Notes: generated by a model not told the origin, from the sequence alone. 64,000 bases of DNA from Subtercola lobariae (GCF_014640255.1 NZ_BMGP01000005.1:232880-296879); one strand, 5' to 3'. Counted from the stretch's first letter, positions 51,150-60,511 are shown. Translations and numbers: made by a program.

Positions 51150-52853
51150 TCATGGCGCGATGCTCGCTTCCGGCGCAGCGGACCGCTCGGTTTCTCTCAG
51201 TACGATGGCGTGGATCGTGTCGCGCAGCTTCACTTTGTCGATCTTGAGCGTGTTGGTTCGGGGCAATGCCTCAATCCATTCCAGCCGTTCGGGCCATTTG
51301 TATTTGGCGACCCCGAGTTGGCCGAAGTGTGCTCGGATGTCGTCAAGACTGATCCGCGTATCGGGTTGCACGTGCACGAGATACGCGCACGCACGTTCGC
51401 CGAGCCGCGGGTCTGGCATTGCAACGACGGCGGCTTCCCTGATGAGGGGGTGTGCCAGTAGCAGCTTTTCGATTTCCTCGGTACTGATCTTTTCCCCACC
51501 GCGACTGATGACGTCTTTGATCCGCCCCTCAATCGATAAGTATTCGACGCCGTCGATGATGCATACCCGGCCAAGATCGCCTGTCACGAGAAATTCGTCC
51601 TTCAGAATTGCCGCGATGTTGTGTTCTGGAGCATCGAAGTAACCGGCAATCGTTGATGGGCCTCTGACGGTCAGCAGGCCGGTCGTTCCGTGTGTCACGG
51701 GGACGCCCGTGGCGACATCGAGGATTCGGACCTCGTCCATTTCATGGACGGGTGTGCCGACTGTCTGCTTTCTTGCTTCGACAGACGCGGTGGCGGCAGT
51801 AGAGGTATACGGGCCTTCGGCCATGCCCCACACTTGTCCGATCCACGTTCCCGCAACCTCGATGCGGTCAAACAGCGATGCCGGCACTTTGGAACCGGAG
51901 AACATCAGACGCTTGAGGTGGGGAGAGAATTCAGACCAGAGAGGATGTTCAGTCCACGGCGCCATCGCGCTGCCGATCATCATGTCGTTCGCATCGGAGG
52001 CGATGAGGAAGGCGATTGCTTGTTCTGCGGGCGCGAATGGCATTGTCACTGCGCAGCCGCCGACGGAGTGTGCGCCGAAGATGGAGTGCACGATGCCTGC
52101 GTTGTGGATAAACGGAAGAGCATGTGCGATGCGCGATGTCTCGTCTCGTTCAAGTTGACGAGAGTTTCGGAGAGCGTTATTCCAGTACTCGGCATGGATG
52201 CGCGGGATGAGTTTCGGAGTACCGGTAGTTCCGCCGGAAAGCTGAAAGACGGCGACGTCCTCGGGATCGATTCCGGCCTGAATCGTGCGGACCGTCGCCC
52301 GTGCACTATCTGGGTCGATGTCCAAACCCATGTCGGTCAGCCTGACTAAGCCGTCTGCCGATCCTCCAACGGTATAGACGTCACGGATGCTGTGGGAAGC
52401 ACGAGCGTTCTCGAGTGCGAACGGCACCAGAGCACCCGACGACACGCCCACATCGATGACGTGGGCAACAGCCGTGATCTTCGAGCCGATCTGACCGATC
52501 TCGTGACCACGATGCGCAGCGAGGGTCGCCACCGGCACAGCGCCGGCCTTCAGAAATGCGTAGAAGGCCAGCACCCCCTCGGTGAGATTGCCTGTTTGAA
52601 ACAAAACAGTTTCACCCCGCTTCAGTCCGGTGCCAGCCAGCCACGCGCCTATCTGATCAGATCGCGCGTCCAGCTGCGCGTAGGTCAGGGAACCATCCAT
52701 GCCGAGCACGGCTTCGCGGCCAGCGAAGCGTTCAGCAACGTCATAAAAACGTTCAATTGTTGTCGCGGAACTCCACGCACCAGACGTGAAATACTGCGCA
52801 GCTCGTTCGGGTTGATGCCGAATGAGCTTCGCATCAGAAACTGGTGATGTCAT
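51150..52853 (-). CDS. AMP-dependent ligase (aryl/acyl-CoA or aryl-AMP type)
   Basis: A 567-aa ANL enzyme. The P-loop is LSGGTTGTPKLIPR (about 194-207), the A5-like motif is VWGMAEGPY, DEFLVTGDLGRV carries the hinge Asp region, and RIKDVISRGGEKIS is the A8 hinge. PRTNTLKIDKVKLR near the end holds the catalytic lysine. The HNAGIVHS and WGMAEG patterns resemble 2,3-dihydroxybenzoate-AMP ligases, so an aromatic acid is a good guess. ATG 52853 is supported by GGGAGG five bases upstream. Confidence 0.9.
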   Translation of the reverse strand: MTSPVSDAKLIRHQPERAAQYFTSGAWSSATTIERFYDVAERFAGREAVLGMDGSLTYAQLDARSDQIGAWLAGTGLKRGETVLFQTGNLTEGVLAFYAFLKAGAVPVATLAAHRGHEIGQIGSKITAVAHVIDVGVSSGALVPFALENARASHSIRDVYTVGGSADGLVRLTDMGLDIDPDSARATVRTIQAGIDPEDVAVFQLSGGTTGTPKLIPRIHAEYWNNALRNSRQLERDETSRIAHALPFIHNAGIVHSIFGAHSVGGCAVTMPFAPAEQAIAFLIASDANDMMIGSAMAPWTEHPLWSEFSPHLKRLMFSGSKVPASLFDRIEVAGTWIGQVWGMAEGPYTSTAATASVEARKQTVGTPVHEMDEVRILDVATGVPVTHGTTGLLTVRGPSTIAGYFDAPEHNIAAILKDEFLVTGDLGRVCIIDGVEYLSIEGRIKDVISRGGEKISTEEIEKLLLAHPLIREAAVVAMPDPRLGERACAYLVHVQPDTRISLDDIRAHFGQLGVAKYKWPERLEWIEALPRTNTLKIDKVKLRDTIHAIVLRETERSAAPEASIAP

Positions 52854-52982
52854 CGCATCCTCCCAGTCACCCCATGCCGACGAGACCTGGGCAGTGGGTC
52901 TTTCATTTTTCTTGCCTTTCGAACTGCATCGTTCGAGCACACCGAGTGGTGGCTGCTGGTGGAAACTGGATTCGGTTAGGTG

Positions 52983-54191
52983 CTACATCGAAACGAATGC
53001 GCCGGTAGGAAAGCGCTCTCCCATCCAATTCGACATCGCCGAGCCGGCAAGCTGTGTGCCGCTGGTTTCGCCGCGGTGAATCGGCGCCCCGAAGTGCTGC
53101 CCGGCGATCGAAACGTTTTCAACGTCTGTCGCCGAGCACGCTGCCGTGAACGCAGCGATGTCGGCCGGGAAGCAGGCCTGATCGCCCGTGAACTCCACAA
53201 TAAGCGTGGGCACCGTTACTGCTTTCAGATTGCGGGCCAAGTTGGCGTTACTCGAAATCGACGACCAGGTCGACAACCACGCTTCGGGGGTGGCGAGTCG
53301 GCCGAAACCTGCGACGCCGAAATCGGACAGATCGGGTCGCGGGCCGAACAACGACCCATATCGCCGGTTGTTCGGATCGATGGAGAGATCAACCGATCGA
53401 AGATCCGCATCCGTTCGGTGCACTGTCATCACTCCGGTCGCCACAGATGCTCGCTCGTCTTGTGGGTCGTTGGATGCGGCAAAGTACGCCTTAGAGTTGC
53501 TAGCCACACCAATGCGTTCTCGTGCGAAGGCATCGATCTTCGCCACGCGATCTCGTTGACCCCGTCGATAACGATCCACGAACTCTTGTGAATAGTTCGA
53601 CGATGTCGGAGGTGGCATGAACCCGTTCATCGCGCTCCACGGGTCAAGTTCCGGGTCGACAGAAAGCGGGTCGGCTTCATCCAAAACGGACGGGTCGATG
53701 ACGCGTTCGAGCAGCACGCCTTGCCCGGGATGAGGTGCCAGTAGAACGAGGCCGTCAGGCAGCGGCATGTCTGCATCAGCCAGGGCGACGGGCTGCCCTC
53801 CAGGAGCCTGCTTAAGGCGGCCACCCGATGGCTGAATGGCCTGCTCAAAATAGAAGGCCGCGAGGGTCGCGCCACCTGAATGCCCAATGCACACGACGTT
53901 CTCGAATCCTCGCTCACGCAAGAACATCTGGCCTGCTGCCATGTCGAGCAACGCTTGCTCGTGCAACAGGGCGAGATCGTTGCCCTGGCTGCGGCTTCCC
54001 TGAGTCCATACTGCCCAACCGCGTGCGAGGAGTTCCGGTACCAGGGGGTGGTGCGACACGTCCTGACGCGGATGCATGATGAACGCGACGGTCGTTGCCC
54101 CTGGCACGGTACGCAACAGTCCGGCAACTTTTGCTCGATCTGCGGTGCGTAGTTCGTGCGCCGTTGTCGTCGCGTTAGCCGATGAGCTCAT
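52983..54191 (-). CDS. Alpha/beta hydrolase
   Basis: A 402-aa alpha/beta hydrolase. The nucleophile elbow is GHSGGATLAAFYFEQ (Ser near 109), with a long insertion (about 130-290) forming a cap. Late acid and base candidates are TLIVEFTGDQACFPAD and GQHFGAPIHRGET. It is larger than typical 280-aa meta-cleavage hydrolases. It overlaps the 82-aa gene by four bases (ATGA). In context it may hydrolyse the ring-cleavage product or an ester. Confidence 0.82.
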   Translation of the reverse strand: MSSSANATTTAHELRTADRAKVAGLLRTVPGATTVAFIMHPRQDVSHHPLVPELLARGWAVWTQGSRSQGNDLALLHEQALLDMAAGQMFLRERGFENVVCIGHSGGATLAAFYFEQAIQPSGGRLKQAPGGQPVALADADMPLPDGLVLLAPHPGQGVLLERVIDPSVLDEADPLSVDPELDPWSAMNGFMPPPTSSNYSQEFVDRYRRGQRDRVAKIDAFARERIGVASNSKAYFAASNDPQDERASVATGVMTVHRTDADLRSVDLSIDPNNRRYGSLFGPRPDLSDFGVAGFGRLATPEAWLSTWSSISSNANLARNLKAVTVPTLIVEFTGDQACFPADIAAFTAACSATDVENVSIAGQHFGAPIHRGETSGTQLAGSAMSNWMGERFPTGAFVSM

Positions 54192-54436
54192 CGCGCCTCG
54201 ACGCGGAGTGCGTCTTTGTCGTGTTGCGTAATGACGGACTGATCCAGGCCTGCGACAGCGCTGTACCAGACTGCATGTCGGCAGCCCGTTGCTCGACGAT
54301 CGATCACGATCGTCGATGGCGCTGAGATGCTGAAATACGGGCCCACCGGCACGACGGAGATACTCGGATCACCCTCTGCGACATCGACGACTCCCTGATT
54401 TTCGGGGGTCTTGAGAACGAACAGGCGGGCGGTCAC
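54188..54436 (-). CDS. Small hypothetical protein in the VOC-hydrolase operon
   Basis: An 82-aa protein with no recognised family: MTARLFVLKTPENQGVVDVAEGDPSISVVPVGPYFSIS... It is supported by four-base overlaps at both ends (GTGA with the VOC gene, ATGA with the hydrolase), which make an artefact unlikely. Beta-rich composition and conserved-looking His, Trp and Tyr (RHAVWYSAVAGLD) suggest a small enzyme subunit or accessory of the dioxygenase. Confidence 0.72.
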   Translation of the reverse strand: MTARLFVLKTPENQGVVDVAEGDPSISVVPVGPYFSISAPSTIVIDRRATGCRHAVWYSAVAGLDQSVITQHDKDALRVEAR

Positions 54437-55107
54437 GGAATCAACTCCGAGTCACGGATAGGCAATTGCGCCGACTCCCACTGCTCTGCTCGCGCCACGA
54501 TCAGCTCGGCCTTCCGGGTGAGCAGTGCATCCAGCGTCGGTTCGCCCGCCTCGAACACGTCTACGAGAGCGTCGATAGTGAGAACCGCATCGAAGTCTTC
54601 CTCGGGCGTGACCGGGCGCAACGACCTCGTGATCTCGACCATGTAACCGTTCGGATCGTGGGTATAGATCGACTCGATCGTCTCGTGCGTCACCTGCATC
54701 TCGACAGGCCATTCTGACGCATCGAGACGCTTGCGGTACTCGAGCAGGTCTTCTTCATCGTTGACGTGAATTGCGAGATGACGAGAGTTCTTAAAGAAGA
54801 GAGGAGTGTCTGGGGTCAGCCGGGCCCACGCATCCCCCGGGGCCGACTGGTCACCGAACGGCTCGAGCCCGAAATAGTAAAAGAATGCGATGCGATCATC
54901 GTTACCGATATCGAAAAAGAAATGAATGAAATCGGGGTGATCCTCGGGCCCCCAGCCTGCCGCGCAGATCGAGTGCACAACAGGGAACTTGAGGATATCC
55001 CGGTAGAAACGCACTGTCGCAGCCGGGTTGAACGTCGGGAACGCGGCGTGGTCGACTCCATGTACGCGGTGCTCGGGCTTTACCACTTCGAGTTCTTGCT
55101 CTGACAT
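54433..55107 (-). CDS. VOC family protein, extradiol-dioxygenase-like
   Basis: A 224-aa vicinal oxygen chelate protein. His20 (HGVDHAAFP), His110 (NSRHLAIHV) and Glu158 (GYMVEIT) fit the 2-His-1-Glu Fe(II) triad of extradiol ring-cleavage dioxygenases and related enzymes. A roughly 55-residue helical C-terminal extension follows. ATG 55107 is chosen because AAGGA sits about 11 bases upstream and the fold begins at residue 15. Followed by a hydrolase and preceded by a maleate isomerase, it may open an aromatic or heteroaromatic ring. Confidence 0.83.
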   Translation of the reverse strand: MSEQELEVVKPEHRVHGVDHAAFPTFNPAATVRFYRDILKFPVVHSICAAGWGPEDHPDFIHFFFDIGNDDRIAFFYYFGLEPFGDQSAPGDAWARLTPDTPLFFKNSRHLAIHVNDEEDLLEYRKRLDASEWPVEMQVTHETIESIYTHDPNGYMVEITRSLRPVTPEEDFDAVLTIDALVDVFEAGEPTLDALLTRKAELIVARAEQWESAQLPIRDSELIP

Positions 55108-55150
55108 GTTTTCAGTCCTTCCTTGGTGAAATGAACGCAGCAACGCCGCG

Positions 55151-55909
55151 TCAGGATGCCGGAACGGCAGCATCGGTGCGCAGAAGCGACCCTGCGCCGT
55201 CGATGTCGACGGGCGCGCCGATACTGCGCAGAATGGCGAATGCTCCGGCGGTTGCCGCCGAGATAACGGGAATACCGAACTCGTCCTCCGCTGGTTGAAC
55301 AAGGTCAAGTGACGGCATCTGCACGCAGGCTGAGATCACGAGCACATCAACACCGTCAAGGTCAAGGCTTCGTGCCGCGGCCATGACTCGGTTACCGGGG
55401 ATGCGGCCGACCTCCGCGTTGTCTGCTACTTCCAGGGCACGCCAATCCGCCACTCGAATGCCCTCGTGCTCGATGTATGCCACCACTTCTTCGGCAAGGG
55501 GCCGAAGATAGGGAGTGACAAGCGCGATCGTTTTCGCTCCCATCGCGTGCAGTGTCTCAACAAGCGCGCCGGCACTTGAAAGCACCTTCGCACCAGACCC
55601 TCCCGTTGCCAGCTGCTCGGCAATGCCGAATTCGGCGGCGCGATGCGCGCCAGCTCCGGTCGACATGATTGCCACAAGGCAGGCATAGAGCATGACGTCG
55701 ACCCCGGCGTCTCCGAGTTCGATGACGCACCGCTCGCGTTGGGCATTCATCGCGCGCAATTGCTCCTTGGAGACGGATTTCATACGCATCCGACTGGAGT
55801 GAAAACTGAAGTTTTGCGACGTCGAGCGGTTCAGAATCCGTGGCATCTCCGTCTCGACAGTGGTATTCGAGCTGGGAACGATAAGACCGACCTTCACAGT
55901 GTTATCCAC
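55151..55909 (-). CDS. maiA: Maleate cis-trans isomerase (Asp/Glu racemase family)
   Basis: A 252-aa enzyme that isomerises maleate to fumarate. VPSSNTTVE (11-19) carries the conserved Asn. Cys77 (LYACLVAIMS) and Cys195 (SACVQMPSL) correspond closely to the catalytic Cys76/Cys194 known in actinobacterial maleate isomerase. GTG 55909 follows GGAG. It is the first gene of the operon, divergent from the esterase. It implies that the pathway releases maleate, as in nicotinate, gentisate-hydrolysis or related ring-cleavage routes. Arylmalonate-decarboxylase-type relatives are less likely. Confidence 0.88.
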   Translation of the reverse strand: MDNTVKVGLIVPSSNTTVETEMPRILNRSTSQNFSFHSSRMRMKSVSKEQLRAMNAQRERCVIELGDAGVDVMLYACLVAIMSTGAGAHRAAEFGIAEQLATGGSGAKVLSSAGALVETLHAMGAKTIALVTPYLRPLAEEVVAYIEHEGIRVADWRALEVADNAEVGRIPGNRVMAAARSLDLDGVDVLVISACVQMPSLDLVQPAEDEFGIPVISAATAGAFAILRSIGAPVDIDGAGSLLRTDAAVPAS

Positions 55910-56057
55910 ACCATCTCCATTCGACGTTTGACATGTGCGTTAATTATTCACCACAGATGTCACTTTCGCAAGTGCGGGGTGAATTCGGGTGTCGATCCTG
56001 CGCGGAACGGCCTGGAATCCAAGCAGGCTGACGAGAAAAAGCATTATCGAAAATCAT

Positions 56058-56086
56058 TTGACATTTTGGAAATGCTGCATTACGAA
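56058..56086 (+). promoter_or_regulatory. Promoter of the carboxylesterase gene
   Basis: TTGACA (56058-56063), 17 bp, TACGAA (56081-56086), about 32 bases before ATG 56118, which has GAGGAGAAA in front. It lies in the 208-base divergent gap shared with the maleate isomerase operon. Confidence 0.55.
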
Positions 56087-56117
56087 TAGGTTGCACGCTC
56101 ACCGATGAGGAGAAACG

Positions 56118-57551
56118 ATGACCCCGATAGTTCAGATATCCAGCGGTTTGATTACCGGCCGTTCCGAGGATGGGATAACGTCGTACCTCGGAATCCCCTA
56201 CGCGGCGGCCCCTGTCGGGCCCCTCCACTTCGCCGCCCCCCAGCCGCATGCAGGCTGGGAAGGGGAACGCGATGGCACCGCCTTCGGCCCGACCGCGCCG
56301 CAGTCCGGCTGGACCCCCGACCTCGTCGACATAATTCCCAACCGGATCATCGCGGGTGATGAGTTTCTGAATCTCAACGTCTGGGTACCCGACGGGGCAC
56401 GCGACCTGCCCGTCATGGTGTGGATTCACGGCGGTGCGCTTTTGCGGGGGGCCAACAGTCTCGAGGGTTACTCTGGCGTGCCTTTCGCACGCGATGGGGT
56501 GGTCTACGTAGCGATCAACTATCGGGTCGGAGCCGAGGGCGCGGCCGTGCTCGAGGGCGCCCCGCTGAATTTGGCGGTCGCCGACGTCGTTGCCGCTCTC
56601 AGGTGGGTTCAGGCCGAGATCAGCGCATTCGGCGGAGATCCGGGTCGCGTGACGATCTTTGGAGAATCGGCGGGATCAACGATGGCCGGGTGTGTGCTCG
56701 CACGGGATGATGCCGCCGAGCTCTGCGCGCAGGCCATCATGGAAAGCGCGGTTCCCACTGCGGGCACCAAAGAGAGGGGCGTCGAGATCACCCAGTTGAT
56801 CGCGGATCGCCTCGGCGTCTCAGCCACACGGGAAGCCTTCGCCGCCGTGGAGCCTCACAAAATTATCGAAGCGCAGGACGCGGTGCTCGAGGAAACCAGC
56901 ATCCTCGGCGGGGGCCCGATGTTCGTGCTGGTACCAGGAGGGGACAGCGTGCCACGAGATCCAATGGCCGCCCTGCTCTCTGGGGCCGGATCGACCGTTC
57001 CGATTATGTTGGGCTGGACGCGTGATGAGGCCCGGCTCTGGGTGCAGACCACACCCCTTCAGCACATCACGGACGAGATGTTCGCCGGATTGGCCCCGAA
57101 GCTGGGAGCGACAGCCGAGGTCATCGAGGTGTACCGGGGCAACCGCCCGGACGCATCGCCGGCCGACATTCTCGCCGCGATGGCCAGCGACCGAATGATG
57201 CGCAATCCGATGAACGTTCTCGCGGATGCCCGCGCGGCTCATGGGGCGACGACCTTCGTCTACGAGTTTGCCTGGGAAAGCCCCGTGCAGGGTCTGGGAG
57301 CCGCGCACGCGATGGAACTCGGATTCGTGTTCGACCGTCTCGACTCGGACGACTTCACGTCAATGACCGGACCTGGTGCGCCACAGCAGGTCGCGGACGA
57401 CATGCACCGTGCGTGGGTCGCCTTCGCGATCACCGGCAACCCGGGCTGGGAGCCGTGGGATTCGGAGCGCCCCGTGCAGGTCTTCGACACCCCGGCTTCC
57501 GTGCTCGTGCGAGCACCACGCGAAGACGAGCGGGTCGCCTGGGCAAGCTAG
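56118..57551 (+). CDS. Type-B carboxylesterase/lipase family protein
   Basis: A 477-aa carboxylesterase. YLGIPYAAAPVGPLHFAAPQP (about 23-43), the oxyanion-hole stretch VMVWIHGGALLRGAN (about 99-113) and the nucleophile elbow FGESAGS (Ser near 184) are typical. GAAHAMELGFVFDRL carries a His of the late conserved block. It would release an acid from an ester, which the AMP ligase of the divergent operon could activate. No signal peptide, hence cytoplasmic. Confidence 0.9.
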   Translation: MTPIVQISSGLITGRSEDGITSYLGIPYAAAPVGPLHFAAPQPHAGWEGERDGTAFGPTAPQSGWTPDLVDIIPNRIIAGDEFLNLNVWVPDGARDLPVMVWIHGGALLRGANSLEGYSGVPFARDGVVYVAINYRVGAEGAAVLEGAPLNLAVADVVAALRWVQAEISAFGGDPGRVTIFGESAGSTMAGCVLARDDAAELCAQAIMESAVPTAGTKERGVEITQLIADRLGVSATREAFAAVEPHKIIEAQDAVLEETSILGGGPMFVLVPGGDSVPRDPMAALLSGAGSTVPIMLGWTRDEARLWVQTTPLQHITDEMFAGLAPKLGATAEVIEVYRGNRPDASPADILAAMASDRMMRNPMNVLADARAAHGATTFVYEFAWESPVQGLGAAHAMELGFVFDRLDSDDFTSMTGPGAPQQVADDMHRAWVAFAITGNPGWEPWDSERPVQVFDTPASVLVRAPREDERVAWAS

Positions 57552-57785
57552 CCGTCGATTGCAGGATTTCGCTTCGGGATGCGCAGCGCCTTTCCCGCGA
57601 TGAGCAGGAATCCCCCGGTGCTGCGCAACCCGATCGACAGTTGCATCGACGAAGAGGTCTGATGCATGAAGAGGTGACATCTGAGTTGGCTTGCCTGCTT
57701 GTCGGAGCTGCGTCCCGATGGCGTCTTCAGCGGCGGCACGCTGCATGGTCTCCTTCGAATCCCACGTCGAGCGCCTGCGAACGGG

Positions 57786-59306
57786 TCAGCTGCTCTTGAG
57801 CGCGACGCCCTTGGCGTTCAAGAAGTCGATATGGTCGTGCGTGCAGGTGTCGTCGAACGGTGCGAAATTCGTCACCGAGGTCGAGCCGCGGCATTCTGCC
57901 TGCCCGAGACCACTGCCGGGAGGCACTAGGGGGTCGAGCAGAGCAATGAGCTTGAGTGAATCGGAGTCGGCGCCGGTGAGGCCGTGGCCATTCAGAATGT
58001 AGAAGTCCACCGCGTGACCGCCGCCGTCGGTGTAATGCGCCGAAGCCGTGCCGGCGCCTTCGATCTGGCCGGTGCACTTGCGGTTGATATCGCTGATGCC
58101 AACCTTGCTGAAGTTGTCGACGGCCACCTTGATGGCCTGAAGCACTCGATAGTCGACGCCGCAGTTCGGCACCACGACGCCGTTGGCGAGGTTCTGAATC
58201 TCGGGAATGTGGTTCGGCACCGAACCGACGAGCTTGCCCGACGCGACGTCGCCCATCAGCTCGGCAGCGAGCGCCTGAACGGTGGGCGATACCGTGTTGC
58301 CGGTGGTCGAATCCATCGACGCGATGTCGCCGGTGCTCGTGTAGCCATCACGGGGTGCGTCTTGAATGGTGCCGGCGGGCACCGAGAGACTCTGGATGCC
58401 CATCTGAGACGAAGCCGCATTCGATGTGGTCAACGGGCCGAGGTCGGAATATGCGTAAGCCGGTAGTGCGAACGTCGCGACGAGCCCAGCGGTTGCGATC
58501 ATCACGACAGTGTTGAAGATGGTGCGCTTTGGCGCTTGGGGGTGAGTCGAAGCCGCCCGCCTTCGACGAACCGGCAACACTCTGCGTCTGCCGGGTGCGG
58601 CCACAGCGGATGACGCCGCGCGGGGCTCGGTGACGCCGGGTATGCGGTCGAACGTGAGCGATTGCACTGATGTGTACGCCGGAGCCTCATTGAGGCTCGG
58701 AACGGCAATCACCGAAATCTGGTCGGTGACGGGTTCGTCGTCGAACCGGGTGAATGGCTCAGAATCCAGGTGGGCAACGAGGGCGGGCTCGGCGACGACC
58801 GGCAGCTCGGGTGCCAGCGGCACGACGAGGGCGGGCTCGACCTCAACGGGTACCTCGCGCTCCGCCGGTTCGACAACCTGCGCAGTCGCCACGACGGGCG
58901 CAGTCACCACGACGGGCTCAGGCGACACGGCAGGCGCAGGGGGTGCGACAGGCGTGGCAGCCGCCATTGCCGTGACCTGCTGCGCGAACAACGACTTGGA
59001 CACGACCCGCTCGGGCGCCGACTGCGGGGCTCGACCTGTCGGCGCGGTCAGCGACCCTGCAGCCGGAGCAGAAAGCGCCTTGGCGAGCTCACGCTCACGG
59101 CGCTCACGTCGCGTCTCGCCAGCCGGCGTCGATGACGCAGCAACTGAAGCAGCAAAAGCGCCCTCGCGTTCACGAATCTGGCGCCGACTGAGCGACGTGG
59201 TGACGATGGGCAATTCGAATGTGCCTCGTGCGGAGTTAGTGACTTCGGGGTTCGGGCGAGCTACCTGGTCGCCATCGGCGCCTGATGCTGTGCTCGAATC
59301 TGCCAC
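57786..59306 (-). CDS. Membrane-anchored protein with M15-like C-terminal domain
   Basis: A 506-aa protein. About 1-265 are low-complexity (Pro/Val/Ala/Glu, with a basic RRERRERELAKAL patch). One transmembrane helix lies at about 268-290 (TIFNTVVMIATAGLVATFALPAYA). The extracellular domain (about 345-506) has SAHYTDGGGHAVDF and THDHIDF, which recall the SxHxxGxAxD and HxH zinc motifs of M15 D,D-carboxypeptidases. The role is probably at the cell wall, but catalysis is not certain. GTG 59306 follows GGAGGA. Confidence 0.7.
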   Translation of the reverse strand: MADSSTASGADGDQVARPNPEVTNSARGTFELPIVTTSLSRRQIREREGAFAASVAASSTPAGETRRERRERELAKALSAPAAGSLTAPTGRAPQSAPERVVSKSLFAQQVTAMAAATPVAPPAPAVSPEPVVVTAPVVATAQVVEPAEREVPVEVEPALVVPLAPELPVVAEPALVAHLDSEPFTRFDDEPVTDQISVIAVPSLNEAPAYTSVQSLTFDRIPGVTEPRAASSAVAAPGRRRVLPVRRRRAASTHPQAPKRTIFNTVVMIATAGLVATFALPAYAYSDLGPLTTSNAASSQMGIQSLSVPAGTIQDAPRDGYTSTGDIASMDSTTGNTVSPTVQALAAELMGDVASGKLVGSVPNHIPEIQNLANGVVVPNCGVDYRVLQAIKVAVDNFSKVGISDINRKCTGQIEGAGTASAHYTDGGGHAVDFYILNGHGLTGADSDSLKLIALLDPLVPPGSGLGQAECRGSTSVTNFAPFDDTCTHDHIDFLNAKGVALKSS

Positions 59307-59584
59307 GTGTCGTAGTCCTCCAGCACCGAATCGGTGCTCGCGGGCCAAGCGTGTTTCACTTGCCCAAAAGCCGCACAAGGGCATGCCCGGCCTGCCGTCT
59401 CGAACGTCGGGTGAACGAGGCGACTTATCGAGGTTATCCGTTCGTTATCAATTTGTCACATCCATGCGTAAACATTCAGACACTTTTGTGGTGCCGTTGT
59501 GAGCGCGTTCACGGCGATTTCACTCCGAGCGAATATGAGCTACCTCAGCGAGGCGAATTCGCCTCTCACGAGCATCCACTCACG

Positions 59585-60511
59585 TCACACGAACGTGAGC
59601 GACGACTGAAGCCTAGAACGCAGATCGAAGATGCGATCGATGCTCTCACCGGCCGACCCACCGAGCCCGTTCCGCAGCAATTGCGGCAGCAGTGAACGCC
59701 TGATCACCACCGCACCCGCCTGACGCCCCCGCTCCACTTGCTCATAGGCAACCGCGAGATCGTCGTCGGGCACGACAACCACCAAGGCCGAGAAACGCAC
59801 CCCGACAGCACGCCCCAGAGCCCGAGCGTTTGCTCCGAGCGATCGCAGCGGCTCCTCGTCGTCGCCGATCGCCTCCCCCACAAGTTCACCTTTCGACATG
59901 CGAACCTCGCTGCCCCAGTCGTGCGACGAAACAGCGAACAACCCGCCGGGGCCCAGCACCACATGGTCGATGTTTCCGCCGGTTTTGGCCACGGCGACGT
60001 TGTTCCACACGGTGAACCCGATGCCCAGCGTCGACACGATGCGTGCCGTCTCTTCTTCGGCTATCGCCTTGGCCAGCCAGCGCCTGATCTCCCGCGGCGC
60101 CGAGCGCACGAGCGCCGCGTCATACGGATCACGAAGCTCGACCCCGCGCCCCACCCACTCACGCATCAACGTGATGTAGTGCTCACGTTCTTCGCCGCCG
60201 GGGTGCCCGTACGAGCGAGCTTTCGGCGACGAACTCTCTGCACGCGGGTGAGCGGATGCCCGGCCCCCGCCCCCGAAATCCGCCCCCCGGGCGCCAGAAC
60301 CAGAGCCCGAGTCGTACGCAGCCCGCGCCTCGGGGGTGCCCACCACCTCCCACGCCTGTTGCACGGCATGAAACAGCACTGCGCTCCCGCCCGTATCAGG
60401 ATGCGTCTCGCGCAACCGCTGCCGGTAGGCGCGCCGCACCTCCTCGTCAGACGATGTGGCGGTGACGCCGAGCACCTCGTACGGGCTCCGCGAAGCGAAA
60501 CTGGCGCTCAT
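59585..60511 (-). CDS. DnaJ domain and NERD (nuclease-related) domain fusion protein
   Basis: A 308-aa protein. Residues about 8-68 are a J domain with the HPD motif intact (ETHPDTGG). A Gly/Ser linker follows. About 130-260 form a NERD domain (EEETARIVSTLGIGFTVWNNVAVAKTGGNIDHVVLGPGGLFAVSSHDWG). J domains recruit DnaK. NERD domains have a restriction-endonuclease-like fold and are often in nucleic-acid enzymes. The pairing occurs in actinobacteria, but its function is unknown. Confidence 0.88.
   Translation of the reverse strand: MSASFASRSPYEVLGVTATSSDEEVRRAYRQRLRETHPDTGGSAVLFHAVQQAWEVVGTPEARAAYDSGSGSGARGADFGGGGRASAHPRAESSSPKARSYGHPGGEEREHYITLMREWVGRGVELRDPYDAALVRSAPREIRRWLAKAIAEEETARIVSTLGIGFTVWNNVAVAKTGGNIDHVVLGPGGLFAVSSHDWGSEVRMSKGELVGEAIGDDEEPLRSLGANARALGRAVGVRFSALVVVVPDDDLAVAYEQVERGRQAGAVVIRRSLLPQLLRNGLGGSAGESIDRIFDLRSRLQSSLTFV

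Noticed and set aside
50586-55909. Operon as a nicotinate (nic) cluster
   Set aside because: The maleate isomerase fits, but no NicX, NicF or NicAB-like protein is present and the hydrolase is larger than NicD.
56047-56086. Fourth copy of the divergent promoter architecture before the esterase gene
   Set aside because: The plus-strand TTGACA-17-TACGAA is present, but the minus-strand -35 at the required 5-base distance is TTTCGA, not a TTG box, so the geometry is not shared.
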